From the NCBI GenBank assembly GCA_036002485.1, contig DASYTI010000001.1, positions 62,001-126,000 on the forward strand: a stretch of 64,000 nucleotides of DNA, written 5' to 3'. Positions 16,122-24,068 of the stretch are shown in pieces (the first letter of the stretch is position 1; each line of letters begins with the position of its first letter). This stretch comes from Candidatus Methylomirabilota bacterium. GTDB lineage: Bacteria > Methylomirabilota > Methylomirabilia > Rokubacteriales > CSP1-6. The notes under the pieces were generated by a model. It was not told the origin of the DNA. It was given only the letters and a program-made list of their open reading frames with translations, and ran no database searches. The position numbers were made by a program, and so were the translations under genes.

Positions 16122-17018
16122 TCAGATTCCCGCTGCCGGCCCCAGGAAGCCCCGCGCGTCGCGCAGTCGGCGGCGCGCCTGGGCAACCGTCATGCGCCGG
16201 CGGGCCATCACGACGGCGACCTTGACGCTCCCTCCCGCCGGGCCGAGAAGACGCATCGCTCGCGCCGGGCTGACCCCGCCCAGCTCGCTCACCAACGTGA
16301 CGGCCCGGGCCCGCAGCTTCGCCGAGCGCGGCTGGAGATCCACCATGCGGTTGCCGTGGACCTTGCCCAGCCGCGTGAAGGCAGCGGTGGTCAGCGTGTT
16401 GAGGGTGAGCTTGGTCGCGGTGCCGGCCTTGAGACGCGTGGAGCCGGCGAGGACCTCGGGCCCGACGCGGAGCGCGATCACAATGCGCGCGGCGCCGCGC
16501 GGCACCGCGGGATTGCAGGTGACGAGGATGGTGAGGGCGCCGCGGCGGCGCCCTTCGGTGAGTCCGGCCCGGACAAAGGGCGTGACGCCGCTGGCCGCGA
16601 TGCCGACCACGGCATCCTCGCTCCGGGCGAGACGCCGGACGGCGCGAGCGCCCGCCGCCGCGTCGTCCTCGGCGCCCTCCACCGATCTGAACACCGCCGG
16701 CCGGCCGCCGGCCATCAGGGCCTGGACCTGGGCGGGGCGAATATTAAAGGTAGGGGGACACTCGGCAGCCTCCAGGACCCCGAGCCGCCCGCTCGTTCCC
16801 GCCCCGAGGAAGATGAGCCGGCCCCCGGCCTTCAGGCGCTCGACGATGCCGGTCACCGCCTTGCCAATGGCCGGCGTCGCGCGTCCGACCGCACGCACCG
16901 CTCCCGCGTCCGCTCGATTCATCAACCGCGCGATGGCCGCTGCGCTCAGCCTGTCGAGCCGCCCGCTCCGGGGATTCCTGCGCTCCGTGGGCAGCCGGTC
17001 GTAGCGAATCCTCGCCAT
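16122..17018 (-). CDS. murQ: N-acetylmuramic acid 6-phosphate etherase
   Basis: 298 aa from ATG at 17018 (family length ~300). The SIS-domain signature 'LIFLGAGTSGRLGVLEAAEC' followed by PPTF is diagnostic of MurQ, and the catalytic Glu lies in 'AECPPTF'. The C-terminal part has 'RMVDLQPRSAKLRARA' and a UBA-like helical end. MurQ cleaves the lactyl ether of MurNAc-6-P to give GlcNAc-6-P and lactate. It diverges from namZ with only 31 bp between start codons, so the promoters must overlap coding sequence. Together with namZ and nagZ it makes a MurNAc-salvage set; no MurNAc kinase (amgK or anmK) is seen nearby. Confidence 0.93.
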   Translation of the reverse strand: MARIRYDRLPTERRNPRSGRLDRLSAAAIARLMNRADAGAVRAVGRATPAIGKAVTGIVERLKAGGRLIFLGAGTSGRLGVLEAAECPPTFNIRPAQVQALMAGGRPAVFRSVEGAEDDAAAGARAVRRLARSEDAVVGIAASGVTPFVRAGLTEGRRRGALTILVTCNPAVPRGAARIVIALRVGPEVLAGSTRLKAGTATKLTLNTLTTAAFTRLGKVHGNRMVDLQPRSAKLRARAVTLVSELGGVSPARAMRLLGPAGGSVKVAVVMARRRMTVAQARRRLRDARGFLGPAAGI

Positions 17019-17049
17019 GGTCCCGAAGCCTACCCTACTATGGAGGGCG

Positions 17050-18222
17050 ATGACCGCCGTCCTCTCGGGTCTGGACGTCCTGCTCGGGCGCCTCCGGACT
17101 CTCCTCGGTGGACAATCCGTCGGCCTGCTCTGCCACTCCGCCTCCGTGACGGCCGACCTGACCCCCGCCGCCGAGGCGCTCATGCGCGTCAAGGGGGTGA
17201 AGCTCCGTCGCCTCTTCGCGCCCGAGCACGGCATCACGGGCGCCGCGCAAGACCTCGTGCTCGTCGGCCACGAGCGAGATCCGCTGACCGGGCTGCCCGT
17301 CATGAGCCTCTACGGCAAGCGCCTCGATCCCGAGCCGCGCGCGCTCGACGGGCTCGACGCGCTGGTCATCGATCTCCAGGACGTGGGCGCGCGCTACTAC
17401 ACCTACAACTGGACCATGGCCCTCGCCATGCAGGCCGCCGCCCGCGTGAATCTCCCCGTCATCGTGCTGGATCGTCCGAATCCCCTCGGCGGCGAGCGGC
17501 TCGAGGGCAATTGGCCCGTGGCGGGCTGGCGCTCCTTCGTCGGGCTCTACCCTCTTCCCATCCGACACGGCATGACTATGGGCGAGCTGGCCGGATATCT
17601 GAACGATACGCACGCCCTCGGCTGCGATCTGACCGTGGTGCCCATGCTGGGCTGGAAGCGGGGCATGGTGTGGGAGGACACCGGGCTGCCGTGGGTGGCG
17701 CCCTCGCCGAATATGCCGACGCCGGACACGGCCCGCGTCTATCCCGGCGGCTGCCTCATCGAGGGCACGAATCTCTCGGAGGGCCGCGGCACCACGCGGC
17801 CCTTCGAGTGGATCGGCGCGCCCTATCTGGATGGCCCACGACTCGCGCGGGCCCTCGAGCGTCGCGGGTTGCCCGGCGTGCGCTTCCGCCCCGTGGGCTT
17901 CGAGCCGGCCTTTCACAAGTGGAAGGGGCAGCGCTGCGGCGGGCTCCAGGTCCACGTCACCGACGCCGCTCGCTTCAAGCCTTTTGCGACCTATGTCGCC
18001 CTCATCGCCGAGGCGCGCGGTCAGGCCCCGCGCCATTTCCGCTGGCGCAAGCCGCCCTATGAATTCGAGCGCGTGAGGCTGCCCATGGATCTGCTCTGCG
18101 GCGGCCCCGGAATACGGCGCGCTCTCGAGCGCGGGGTGCCCCTCGCGCGTCTCGAGGCCTCCTGGCAGCCGGATCTTGTCCGGTTCGCCCGCGAGCGCCG
18201 GCCGTACCTGCTCTACTCATGA
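17050..18222 (+). CDS. namZ: NamZ-type exo-beta-N-acetylmuramidase (DUF1343)
   Basis: 390 aa from ATG at 17050 with GGAGG just upstream; an in-frame ATG at 17017 overlaps the murQ start and is less likely. DUF1343 motifs in order: 'LFAPEHGITG', 'VIDLQDVGARYYTYNWTM', 'VLDRPNPLGG', 'NLSEGRGTTRPFEWIGAP' and 'KWKGQRCGGLQVHV'. NamZ (GH171) removes terminal MurNAc from peptidoglycan fragments. No clear signal peptide is visible, so it may act on imported fragments, unlike many secreted homologues. The TGA overlaps the nagZ ATG (ATGA). Confidence 0.9.
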   Translation: MTAVLSGLDVLLGRLRTLLGGQSVGLLCHSASVTADLTPAAEALMRVKGVKLRRLFAPEHGITGAAQDLVLVGHERDPLTGLPVMSLYGKRLDPEPRALDGLDALVIDLQDVGARYYTYNWTMALAMQAAARVNLPVIVLDRPNPLGGERLEGNWPVAGWRSFVGLYPLPIRHGMTMGELAGYLNDTHALGCDLTVVPMLGWKRGMVWEDTGLPWVAPSPNMPTPDTARVYPGGCLIEGTNLSEGRGTTRPFEWIGAPYLDGPRLARALERRGLPGVRFRPVGFEPAFHKWKGQRCGGLQVHVTDAARFKPFATYVALIAEARGQAPRHFRWRKPPYEFERVRLPMDLLCGGPGIRRALERGVPLARLEASWQPDLVRFARERRPYLLYS

Positions 18223-19763
18223 GCCTCGAGAAGCTGGTGGGGCGGAAGCTCATGTTCGGCCTGCCGGGGCCTGACCTCACAGACGAGGACATCCGACTTT
18301 TTCGCCTGACGGAGGCCGGGGGACTCATCCTCTATCGCCGCAACTTCGAGACGCCGGAGCGCCTCGCCCGTCTGCTCGACCGCCTCGAGGAGGCGCTGGG
18401 CCGGCGCCTCCTCGTGGCCACGGATCACGAGGGCGGGCGCATCATCATGCTGGGGCGCGGCGTGACCATCTTCCCCGACGCGCTCGCGGTGGGGACGGCC
18501 GGAGAGCTTGGCTTCGCCCATCGTCAGGGTCTCCTCGAGGGACGCGAGCTGCGACGGCTTGGCGTGGATCTCAACTTCGCCCCCGTGCTCGACGTGCTCA
18601 CCGAGCGCTACAGTCCGAACATCGGCATTCGCTCGTACGGCAAGGATCCCGAGCTGGTCTCGCGCTTCGGGGCCGCGCGCATCCGCGGGATGCAGGCGGC
18701 GGGCGTCTCGGCCTGCGCCAAGCACTTCCCGGGCAAGGGCCATGCCCCGATTGACGCCCATCTGGGCTTGCCGGTGATCGACTCGGACTGGAGCGAGATG
18801 CACGCGACACACCTGCCGCCTTTCCTCGCCGCCATGGAAGCCGACGTCGACGCGATCATGACCTCGCATCCGCTCTACCCGCGCCTGGATCCCGCCCCCC
18901 GCATGCCCGCGACGTTTTCGCGGCTCATCGTCGAGGAATACCTGCGCGGCGAGGTCGGCTACCGAGGGGTCATCGTGTCGGACGACCTCGAGATGGGCGC
19001 CATTGGCGAGCTCTGCCCCGTGGGCGAGGCCGCCGTCCGGGCCGCGGCGGCCGGACACGATCTCCTTCTGATCTGCCACACGCCCGCGCTCCAGTATGAA
19101 GCGCACCGCGCGCTGCTCGAGGCCGGTCGGGCATCGCGGCTGCCCCTGCGCGGCCTCGAGCAGAGCGCCGCGCGCATCGAGGCTCTCGCCGCCAAGCGGG
19201 CCGCTCGCTACCACGGCGGCTCCCCACGCCCCGAGCGCGACGGGGAGCCCCTGGCCAAGGCCCAGGCCACGCGCGCCGCGACCTGCGTGGCGCCCATCAC
19301 GTCCGCCTTTCGTCGGGCCCTCAACGGCCGCGTGCTCGTGATCTTCCCTCGCCTCTCCGAGCTGGCGCCCCGGATCACCGTCGAGGACGTCATGCGAGAG
19401 GAGGCGCGCTTCGTGCGCGAGGCCCTTGCGCCTCACGGGGTCGAGCCGGAGGTGGAGGTCGTGGCCGTCGAGCCCGGCGAGCCCGAGATCGCGCGCGCGG
19501 CCGCGGCGGCCAGAGCCGCCGACGCCGTCATCGTCTTCCTCTACGATGCGCATCTTTATCCGTCGAATCGCGCGCTCCTCGACGCTCTCCAGGACGATGC
19601 GCCGGCCCTGGGGGTGGTGCTGATGCGCGATCCCTGGGACGCGGAGTGGCTCCGCCCCGGGGTGGCGGCGGTGACGGCCTACGGCTGGCGCCGCTGCCAG
19701 CTCGACGCGGCGCTCGCTCGCCTGCTCGCTCCCTCGCTGGAGAAGGCCCGAGGGTCGACCTGA
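18219..19763 (+). CDS. nagZ: Beta-N-acetylglucosaminidase NagZ (GH3) with C-terminal domain
   Basis: 514 aa. The first ~330 residues are a GH3 barrel with 'LVATDHEGGRI', 'KHFPGKGHAPIDAHLGLPVI' (the His of the DxH loop acts as general acid/base in NagZ) and 'VIVSDDLEMGAI' (nucleophile Asp). About 170 further residues form a second alpha/beta domain, so this is the two-domain form. It removes GlcNAc from muropeptides, supplying the MurNAc-terminated substrates of NamZ. Overlap with namZ by 4 nt implies coupled synthesis. Confidence 0.92.
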   Translation: MSLEKLVGRKLMFGLPGPDLTDEDIRLFRLTEAGGLILYRRNFETPERLARLLDRLEEALGRRLLVATDHEGGRIIMLGRGVTIFPDALAVGTAGELGFAHRQGLLEGRELRRLGVDLNFAPVLDVLTERYSPNIGIRSYGKDPELVSRFGAARIRGMQAAGVSACAKHFPGKGHAPIDAHLGLPVIDSDWSEMHATHLPPFLAAMEADVDAIMTSHPLYPRLDPAPRMPATFSRLIVEEYLRGEVGYRGVIVSDDLEMGAIGELCPVGEAAVRAAAAGHDLLLICHTPALQYEAHRALLEAGRASRLPLRGLEQSAARIEALAAKRAARYHGGSPRPERDGEPLAKAQATRAATCVAPITSAFRRALNGRVLVIFPRLSELAPRITVEDVMREEARFVREALAPHGVEPEVEVVAVEPGEPEIARAAAAARAADAVIVFLYDAHLYPSNRALLDALQDDAPALGVVLMRDPWDAEWLRPGVAAVTAYGWRRCQLDAALARLLAPSLEKARGST

Positions 19764-19767
19764 GCAT

Positions 19768-19797
19768 TTGACATCGCAGAAGGGCCGTGCGCATGTT
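19768..19797 (+). promoter_or_regulatory. Candidate promoter upstream of the DHA2 transporter
   Basis: TTGACA at 19768-19773, 18-bp spacer, CATGTT at 19792-19797 (3 of 6 matches). The annotated GTG of the transporter is only 6 nt downstream, so if this promoter is used the message would be leaderless or a later start would be used. Tentative. Confidence 0.35.
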
Positions 19798-19802
19798 AGC
19801 GC

Positions 19803-21437
19803 GTGGCCCAGCCCCCACCATCCCCCGCGACCGACGTGCCCGTCGGCTCCGTGCGGAAATGGGCCATCACCTTCTCCGTGATGCTGGTCACCGTGATGCA
19901 GGTGCTCGACACCAGCATCACCAATGTCGCCCTCCCCCACATGCAGGGATCGTTCTCGGCCAGCATCGACGAGATGTCCTGGGTGATCACCTCGTATCTG
20001 GCCGCCAACGCCGTGGTCATCCCGGCCAGCGGCTGGCTCACCGCGGTGTTCGGGCGGCGGCGCTTCTACCTGATCTGCACCTTCACCTTCACGGCCAGCT
20101 CGTTCCTCTCCGGACTGGCGCCGAACCTCGAGTTCCTCGTGGCCATGCGCATTCTCCAGGGTCTGGGCGGAGGCTCCGTGGTCCCCATGACGCAGGCGAT
20201 CATGTGGGAGATCTTCCCGCTCGAGCAGCGCGGGACGGCCATGACGGTGTGGGGCATCGGCATCATGATGGCCCCCATCCTCGGGCCCACGGTGGGCGGC
20301 TATATCGCCGACAACTGGTCCTGGCGCTGGATCTTCTACATCAATCTCCCCATCGGCATCCTCGCCTTCTTCATGGTGAGCGCCTTTCTCTTCGATGCGC
20401 CCTTTCACCGCCGGCCCCGCCACGTCGACGTCTGGGGTATTGCCCTCATGGTGCTCGGCTTCGGCTGCCTTCAGCTTTTTCTCGACCTGGGCGAGCGCAA
20501 CGACTGGTTCGACTCGTCGCTCATCGTCGGCCTGGGCTTGCTCGCCGTGTTCACGCTGTGCGCCTTCGTGATCCGCGAGATCCGCGCGGCCGAGCCCATC
20601 CTCGATCTCGATGTGTTCAGGGACCGCAACTTCGCGGTCAGCACCCTCGCCATCTTCATGGTCGCCCTCGGCTTCAACTCGAGCCTTCTCCTCGTCGCCC
20701 TCTACACCCAGCAGATCTTGGGCTACGACGCGTGGTCTTCGGGGCTCACCCTGGCCCCCGGGGGGCTCGGCACCATGATCTCGCTCATGATCTCCGGCCG
20801 GCTCGTCGCGCGGGTAGACCAGCGCCTCATGCTCGCCGGAGGCTGTCTGCTTGGGGCATATGCTCTCTGGCTCATGGGGCAGGTCACGCCCACCATGGAC
20901 TTCTGGAGCCTGGCCTGGCCGCGCTTCCTCCAGGGCTTCTCGCAGGGATTCATCTTCCTCCCCCTCCAGGCCCTTTCTCTCGGCACCATCGTGACGGAGC
21001 GCCTGGGCAACGCGACCGCTGCGTACAACGTGCTCCGCAACATGGGCGGAAGCGTGGGGGTGGCCGTGGCCACCACGCTCCTTGCCCGGCGCAGCCAGCA
21101 GCATCAGTTCACCCTGGCCAGCCACATCGACATCTGGAATTCCGTGGTCGACGATCGGCTCCGGGCGTGGGCGGCCCACTTCATGGCCCATGGCGCCGAC
21201 ACCTTCACCGCCGAGCGGCAAGCGCTGTCGATGCTCTACCGCGAGACCAGGACCCAGGCGCAGATCCTGTCGTTCGCGGACGACTTCTGGCTCATGGTGG
21301 TGGCGTACATCGCCGTCGTGCTCCTGATCCCGCTCATACGCCGGGTCAAGGTCCGCCGGGGACCGCCGGCCCGCCGGCCAGAGGCGGCCGACGAACCGGG
21401 CGCCCGCGATCCCGGTCTTCCCGCTCCCGCTGAGTGA
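19803..21437 (+). CDS. DHA2-family MFS exporter (EmrB/QacA type)
   Basis: 544 aa with about 14 hydrophobic helices. The opening 'MLVTVMQVLDTSITNVALPHM' is the DHA2 motif D1 region (DxTIVNVALP). Motif A-like 'SGWLTAVFGRRRFYLI' follows, then motif C in 'GIGIMMAPILGPTVGGYIAD'. A basic, Pro/Arg-rich tail ends the protein. The GTG start at 19803 gives a short hydrophilic N-terminus. No HlyD-type partner (EmrA) is adjacent. It is followed 3 bp later by an alpha/beta hydrolase on the same strand, suggesting cotranscription. Drug or metabolite efflux is expected. Confidence 0.92.
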   Translation: MAQPPPSPATDVPVGSVRKWAITFSVMLVTVMQVLDTSITNVALPHMQGSFSASIDEMSWVITSYLAANAVVIPASGWLTAVFGRRRFYLICTFTFTASSFLSGLAPNLEFLVAMRILQGLGGGSVVPMTQAIMWEIFPLEQRGTAMTVWGIGIMMAPILGPTVGGYIADNWSWRWIFYINLPIGILAFFMVSAFLFDAPFHRRPRHVDVWGIALMVLGFGCLQLFLDLGERNDWFDSSLIVGLGLLAVFTLCAFVIREIRAAEPILDLDVFRDRNFAVSTLAIFMVALGFNSSLLLVALYTQQILGYDAWSSGLTLAPGGLGTMISLMISGRLVARVDQRLMLAGGCLLGAYALWLMGQVTPTMDFWSLAWPRFLQGFSQGFIFLPLQALSLGTIVTERLGNATAAYNVLRNMGGSVGVAVATTLLARRSQQHQFTLASHIDIWNSVVDDRLRAWAAHFMAHGADTFTAERQALSMLYRETRTQAQILSFADDFWLMVVAYIAVVLLIPLIRRVKVRRGPPARRPEAADEPGARDPGLPAPAE

Positions 21438-21440
21438 GAC

Positions 21441-22253
21441 ATGGGATCCGTCGTCATCGCCGAGCGCACCATCCAGTATCAGGCCATCACCAGCGGGGCG
21501 GCGCGCCCCGGACAGCGCGTGCTCTACGTGCACGGGACCGGGTGCAACTCGGACGTGTGGGTCCCCCACATGACCGCCATCGCGGCCGCTCACGTACCGG
21601 TGGCCATCGACCTGCCCGGCCATGGAGGGTCGCCGGGCCGCGGCTTTCGCGGGATTGCCGACTACGCCTACTTCGTGATCGAGCTCGCGAAGAGGCTGGG
21701 ATGGGATCGCTTCGTGGTGGTCGGCCATTCCATGGGAGGCGCCGTGGCCCTCATGATCGCCCTCCATCACCCCGAGCTGCTCGAGGGCCTCGGGCTGGTC
21801 GACACGGGCGCGCGGCTGCGCGTGCACCCCGCTCTCCTTCGCGGGGCCCGCGACGCGGCCACGTCCGGGCGCCCATCCGCGACAGATCGCTCGTGGGCCT
21901 ACGCGGCCGCCACGCCTCCGCCCGTCGTCGACGCCGTCCAGAAGCTGACGGCGAACGGCGACCCATGGGTCACCTACGGAGACTGGATCGCGGACGACAC
22001 CTTCGACGTCATGAGCCGCGTGAAGGATATCCGCGTTCCCACCGTGGTCGTGTGCGGGGCCGAGGACCGGCTCACCCCCGTGCGGAATCACCAGTTCCTC
22101 GCCGCGCAGATCGCCGGCGCTCGGCTGACCATCATCGAGGGGGCCGGCCACTGGGTGTTCTGGGAGCAGCCAGAGGCTTTCACGCGGACCGTCCGCGACT
22201 TCCTCGACGGCCTGCCCTCCTCCCCCGCTCAGATCACGCGCTCGAGTCCCTAG
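21441..22253 (+). CDS. Alpha/beta hydrolase
   Basis: 270 aa. Oxyanion segment 'LYVHGTGCNSDVW', nucleophile elbow G-H-S-M-G-G, acid Asp in 'CGAEDRLTPV' and His in 'EGAGHWVFWEQPEAF' complete the triad. Cap domain about residues 130-190. Starts 3 bp after the exporter. The stop TAG is followed at once by repeat copy 2. Substrate unknown (esterase, lactonase or C-C hydrolase are all possible). Confidence 0.9.
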   Translation: MGSVVIAERTIQYQAITSGAARPGQRVLYVHGTGCNSDVWVPHMTAIAAAHVPVAIDLPGHGGSPGRGFRGIADYAYFVIELAKRLGWDRFVVVGHSMGGAVALMIALHHPELLEGLGLVDTGARLRVHPALLRGARDAATSGRPSATDRSWAYAAATPPPVVDAVQKLTANGDPWVTYGDWIADDTFDVMSRVKDIRVPTVVVCGAEDRLTPVRNHQFLAAQIAGARLTIIEGAGHWVFWEQPEAFTRTVRDFLDGLPSSPAQITRSSP

Positions 22254-22257
22254 ATAG

Positions 22258-22433
22258 CTCGGAGGGGGGCTCCGCCCCCCTTCCGAAGCCTCCCCCGATG
22301 CAGGGCGAGCCGCAGGACGTCGCGGGGCTGGGGCCCTGCCGTCAGAGGCGAGCAATCTGAAAATTGCGCCGGCGAAGCCGGCGCTCGAAGCGGAACGTTC
22401 TTGCTCGCGAGGGCATGGCAATTACTTGGACAG
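22258..22433 (+). repeat. Three-part dispersed repeat, copy 2 (family B)
   Basis: Begins 4 nt after the TAG of the hydrolase with CTCGGAGGGGGGC-TCC-GCCCCCC hairpin. The middle module at 22309-22353 is 42/45 identical to a segment inside the hyuB-like gene at 62401-62445. Then come the GCGCCGGC-GAA-GCCGGCGC hairpin and a tail with the GCGAGGGCATGG and TTACTTGGACAG motifs. This is the most complete copy and a good reference for the family. Confidence 0.88.
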
Positions 22434-22475
22434 CCCCCGAGCTCGAGCGCGTTCCGCTCACGCGACCGAGACGGC

Positions 22476-24068
22476 TCAATCCTGTCGCCGCCGAGACCGT
22501 CGCAGTCGCCCCAGCTCCTGACTGGCGAGCTGGAAGAGGTTCGTCGACGTCCAGTAGAGGACCATGCCCGCGGGGAACGTGTAGAAGAGCAGGAAGAACA
22601 GCAGGGTCATGCCCATCAGGTTCCTGCGTTGCCGCCGAACGAGCGGGGGCGTGAGGACGCGCGAGGGGAACCGCAGCAGCGCGGCCAGCGAGACTCCGCT
22701 CATCACGACCGGGAGCAGGTTCAGGTGGCACCCGAAGAAGGGCAGGCACATGGGTAGCCGGAGCAGCTCGTCCGGCCGCGACAGATCCGGGATCCACAGG
22801 AATGACACCCGGTAGAGATCGAAGTCCTCCGCCAGCATGTCGAAGACGGCGATGAACACGGGAAGCTGGATCAGGAAGCCGAGCAGGCTCTTCAAGGTGT
22901 ACAGGGGGTGGACGCCTTCCTCACGGTACAAGGCGAGGGTGCGCCGTGCGCGCTCCTCGCCGCGATGGGCTGCCTTGATGGCGTCGATCCCGGGCTGGAG
23001 CCGCGCCTGGGTGGCGTTGACCTTTTCTTGCAATCGCTCGGCCACGGCCGTCAGGGGCAGGAGGAGGACCTTTACCGACACCGCGAGAGCGACGATGGCC
23101 ACGCCGGGATGACCCACGAGCGCGGTCAGCCCGCGGAGGAGGAACAGAAGGGCGAAGCTGAGCGCGCGCAGCCAGGACCAGAGCCCGGAGAAGAGCATCT
23201 CTTCGAGGGCCGGGTCCGCCTGGGTCAAGGCGCGGTTCTCGAGCGGCCCCGAGTAGAACGTGTAGCGCCATGAGCGCTGTTCTGGATCGTGGGCGGAGAC
23301 GAGGGCGACCCTCGTCCCGGGCCGCGACTCGAGGACGCCGGCGCCATCCGAACGCAGGACAATGGCCCAGAATCGGCTGCGAAAACCCACCCAGTCGCCC
23401 GCGCGGAGAGGCGTGGGGTCTCGGCGATCGTCGTCGACGACGCGGACGATACCTCCGGCGACCACCACTCGGCTGACACGATCAAGCACCGCGGCGAAGC
23501 CGGCGGCCGGTGCCGCGAACAGGCGACGGCCCGCCCCCAGTTCGAGCTCGAGGCGCCGGTCCGTCATGAAAGCGGCCGCGTTCGGTCCGAGCGGTCGCAC
23601 GGTCATCACGACCTCGTAGCCCTCCCGCGAGATCTCGAATGACTTCACGAGACGGACGCCGTCGATGGGCAGGTCGGACTGGAAGGTCACGATCCGGGCG
23701 CGAGCGTCCTCCGTGAGGGCGGCGGTGAAGCGCAGGCGCTGGAGGTCCACGGATGGATCAGGACCGGGGCCGCGAAGGATGAGCCGCGCCTGCGACGGCT
23801 CATCGTCGCTCGTGAATTGGACCGACGTCCCCGACGCCCCGTCGGCCATGGCACAAGACGGATGGCAGGCCCGCCACCGCGTGGGGCGCGCGCCGTCGAG
23901 GGAGAACAGGAGGTCGAGGCGGTTGGTCGTGATGTGGACGCTTTCGCCGCCCGCCTCCCCTGCCGAGACGGGGAGGGCGATCGCGCCCAGAACGACGAGC
24001 AGTCCCGGAAGCAGTCGCGTCGCGCGGCCGCGGGCCAGCCGCCGCCACCGCCCGCCCTGCCTCTCCAT
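22476..24068 (-). CDS. YidC/Oxa1-family insertase paralogue with periplasmic domain
   Basis: 530 aa from ATG at 24068, which overlaps the TAA of the upstream gene (TAATG). Residues ~12-40 form a membrane anchor, ~45-280 a periplasmic beta domain ('RLVKSFEISREGYEVVMTV'), and ~290-520 the Oxa1 core. In the first core helix, 'VSVKVLLLPLTAVAERLQ' places a Lys where E. coli YidC has the groove Arg five residues before PLT; 'LIQLPVFIAVFDML' and 'MTLLFFLLFYTFPAGMVLYW' are conserved. Housekeeping yidC normally sits with rnpA/rpmH; here it is linked to envelope genes, suggesting a dedicated role in assembling those membrane proteins. That role is inference. Confidence 0.85.
   Translation of the reverse strand: MERQGGRWRRLARGRATRLLPGLLVVLGAIALPVSAGEAGGESVHITTNRLDLLFSLDGARPTRWRACHPSCAMADGASGTSVQFTSDDEPSQARLILRGPGPDPSVDLQRLRFTAALTEDARARIVTFQSDLPIDGVRLVKSFEISREGYEVVMTVRPLGPNAAAFMTDRRLELELGAGRRLFAAPAAGFAAVLDRVSRVVVAGGIVRVVDDDRRDPTPLRAGDWVGFRSRFWAIVLRSDGAGVLESRPGTRVALVSAHDPEQRSWRYTFYSGPLENRALTQADPALEEMLFSGLWSWLRALSFALLFLLRGLTALVGHPGVAIVALAVSVKVLLLPLTAVAERLQEKVNATQARLQPGIDAIKAAHRGEERARRTLALYREEGVHPLYTLKSLLGFLIQLPVFIAVFDMLAEDFDLYRVSFLWIPDLSRPDELLRLPMCLPFFGCHLNLLPVVMSGVSLAALLRFPSRVLTPPLVRRQRRNLMGMTLLFFLLFYTFPAGMVLYWTSTNLFQLASQELGRLRRSRRRQD

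Noticed and set aside
16122-17303. Longer murQ frame starting at 17303
   Set aside because: The extra 95 codons are antisense to namZ and carry no MurQ sequence; ATG 17018 gives the normal family length.
22258-22290. Repeat B G-rich hairpins as classical intrinsic terminators
   Set aside because: The stems are strong and lie after stop codons but are followed by CTTCCGAAGCC rather than a T-tract, so Rho-independent termination is not shown. Annotated as repeats instead.
18213-22421. A 1402-codon open frame on the minus strand across nagZ, the MFS and hydrolase genes
   Set aside because: It is antisense to well-supported genes, is low-complexity (His/Gly/Arg/Glu-rich) and arises from the GC-rich third positions of the true genes. 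Similar shadows at 37606-41157 (minus) and 1157-3394 (plus) were dropped for the same reason.
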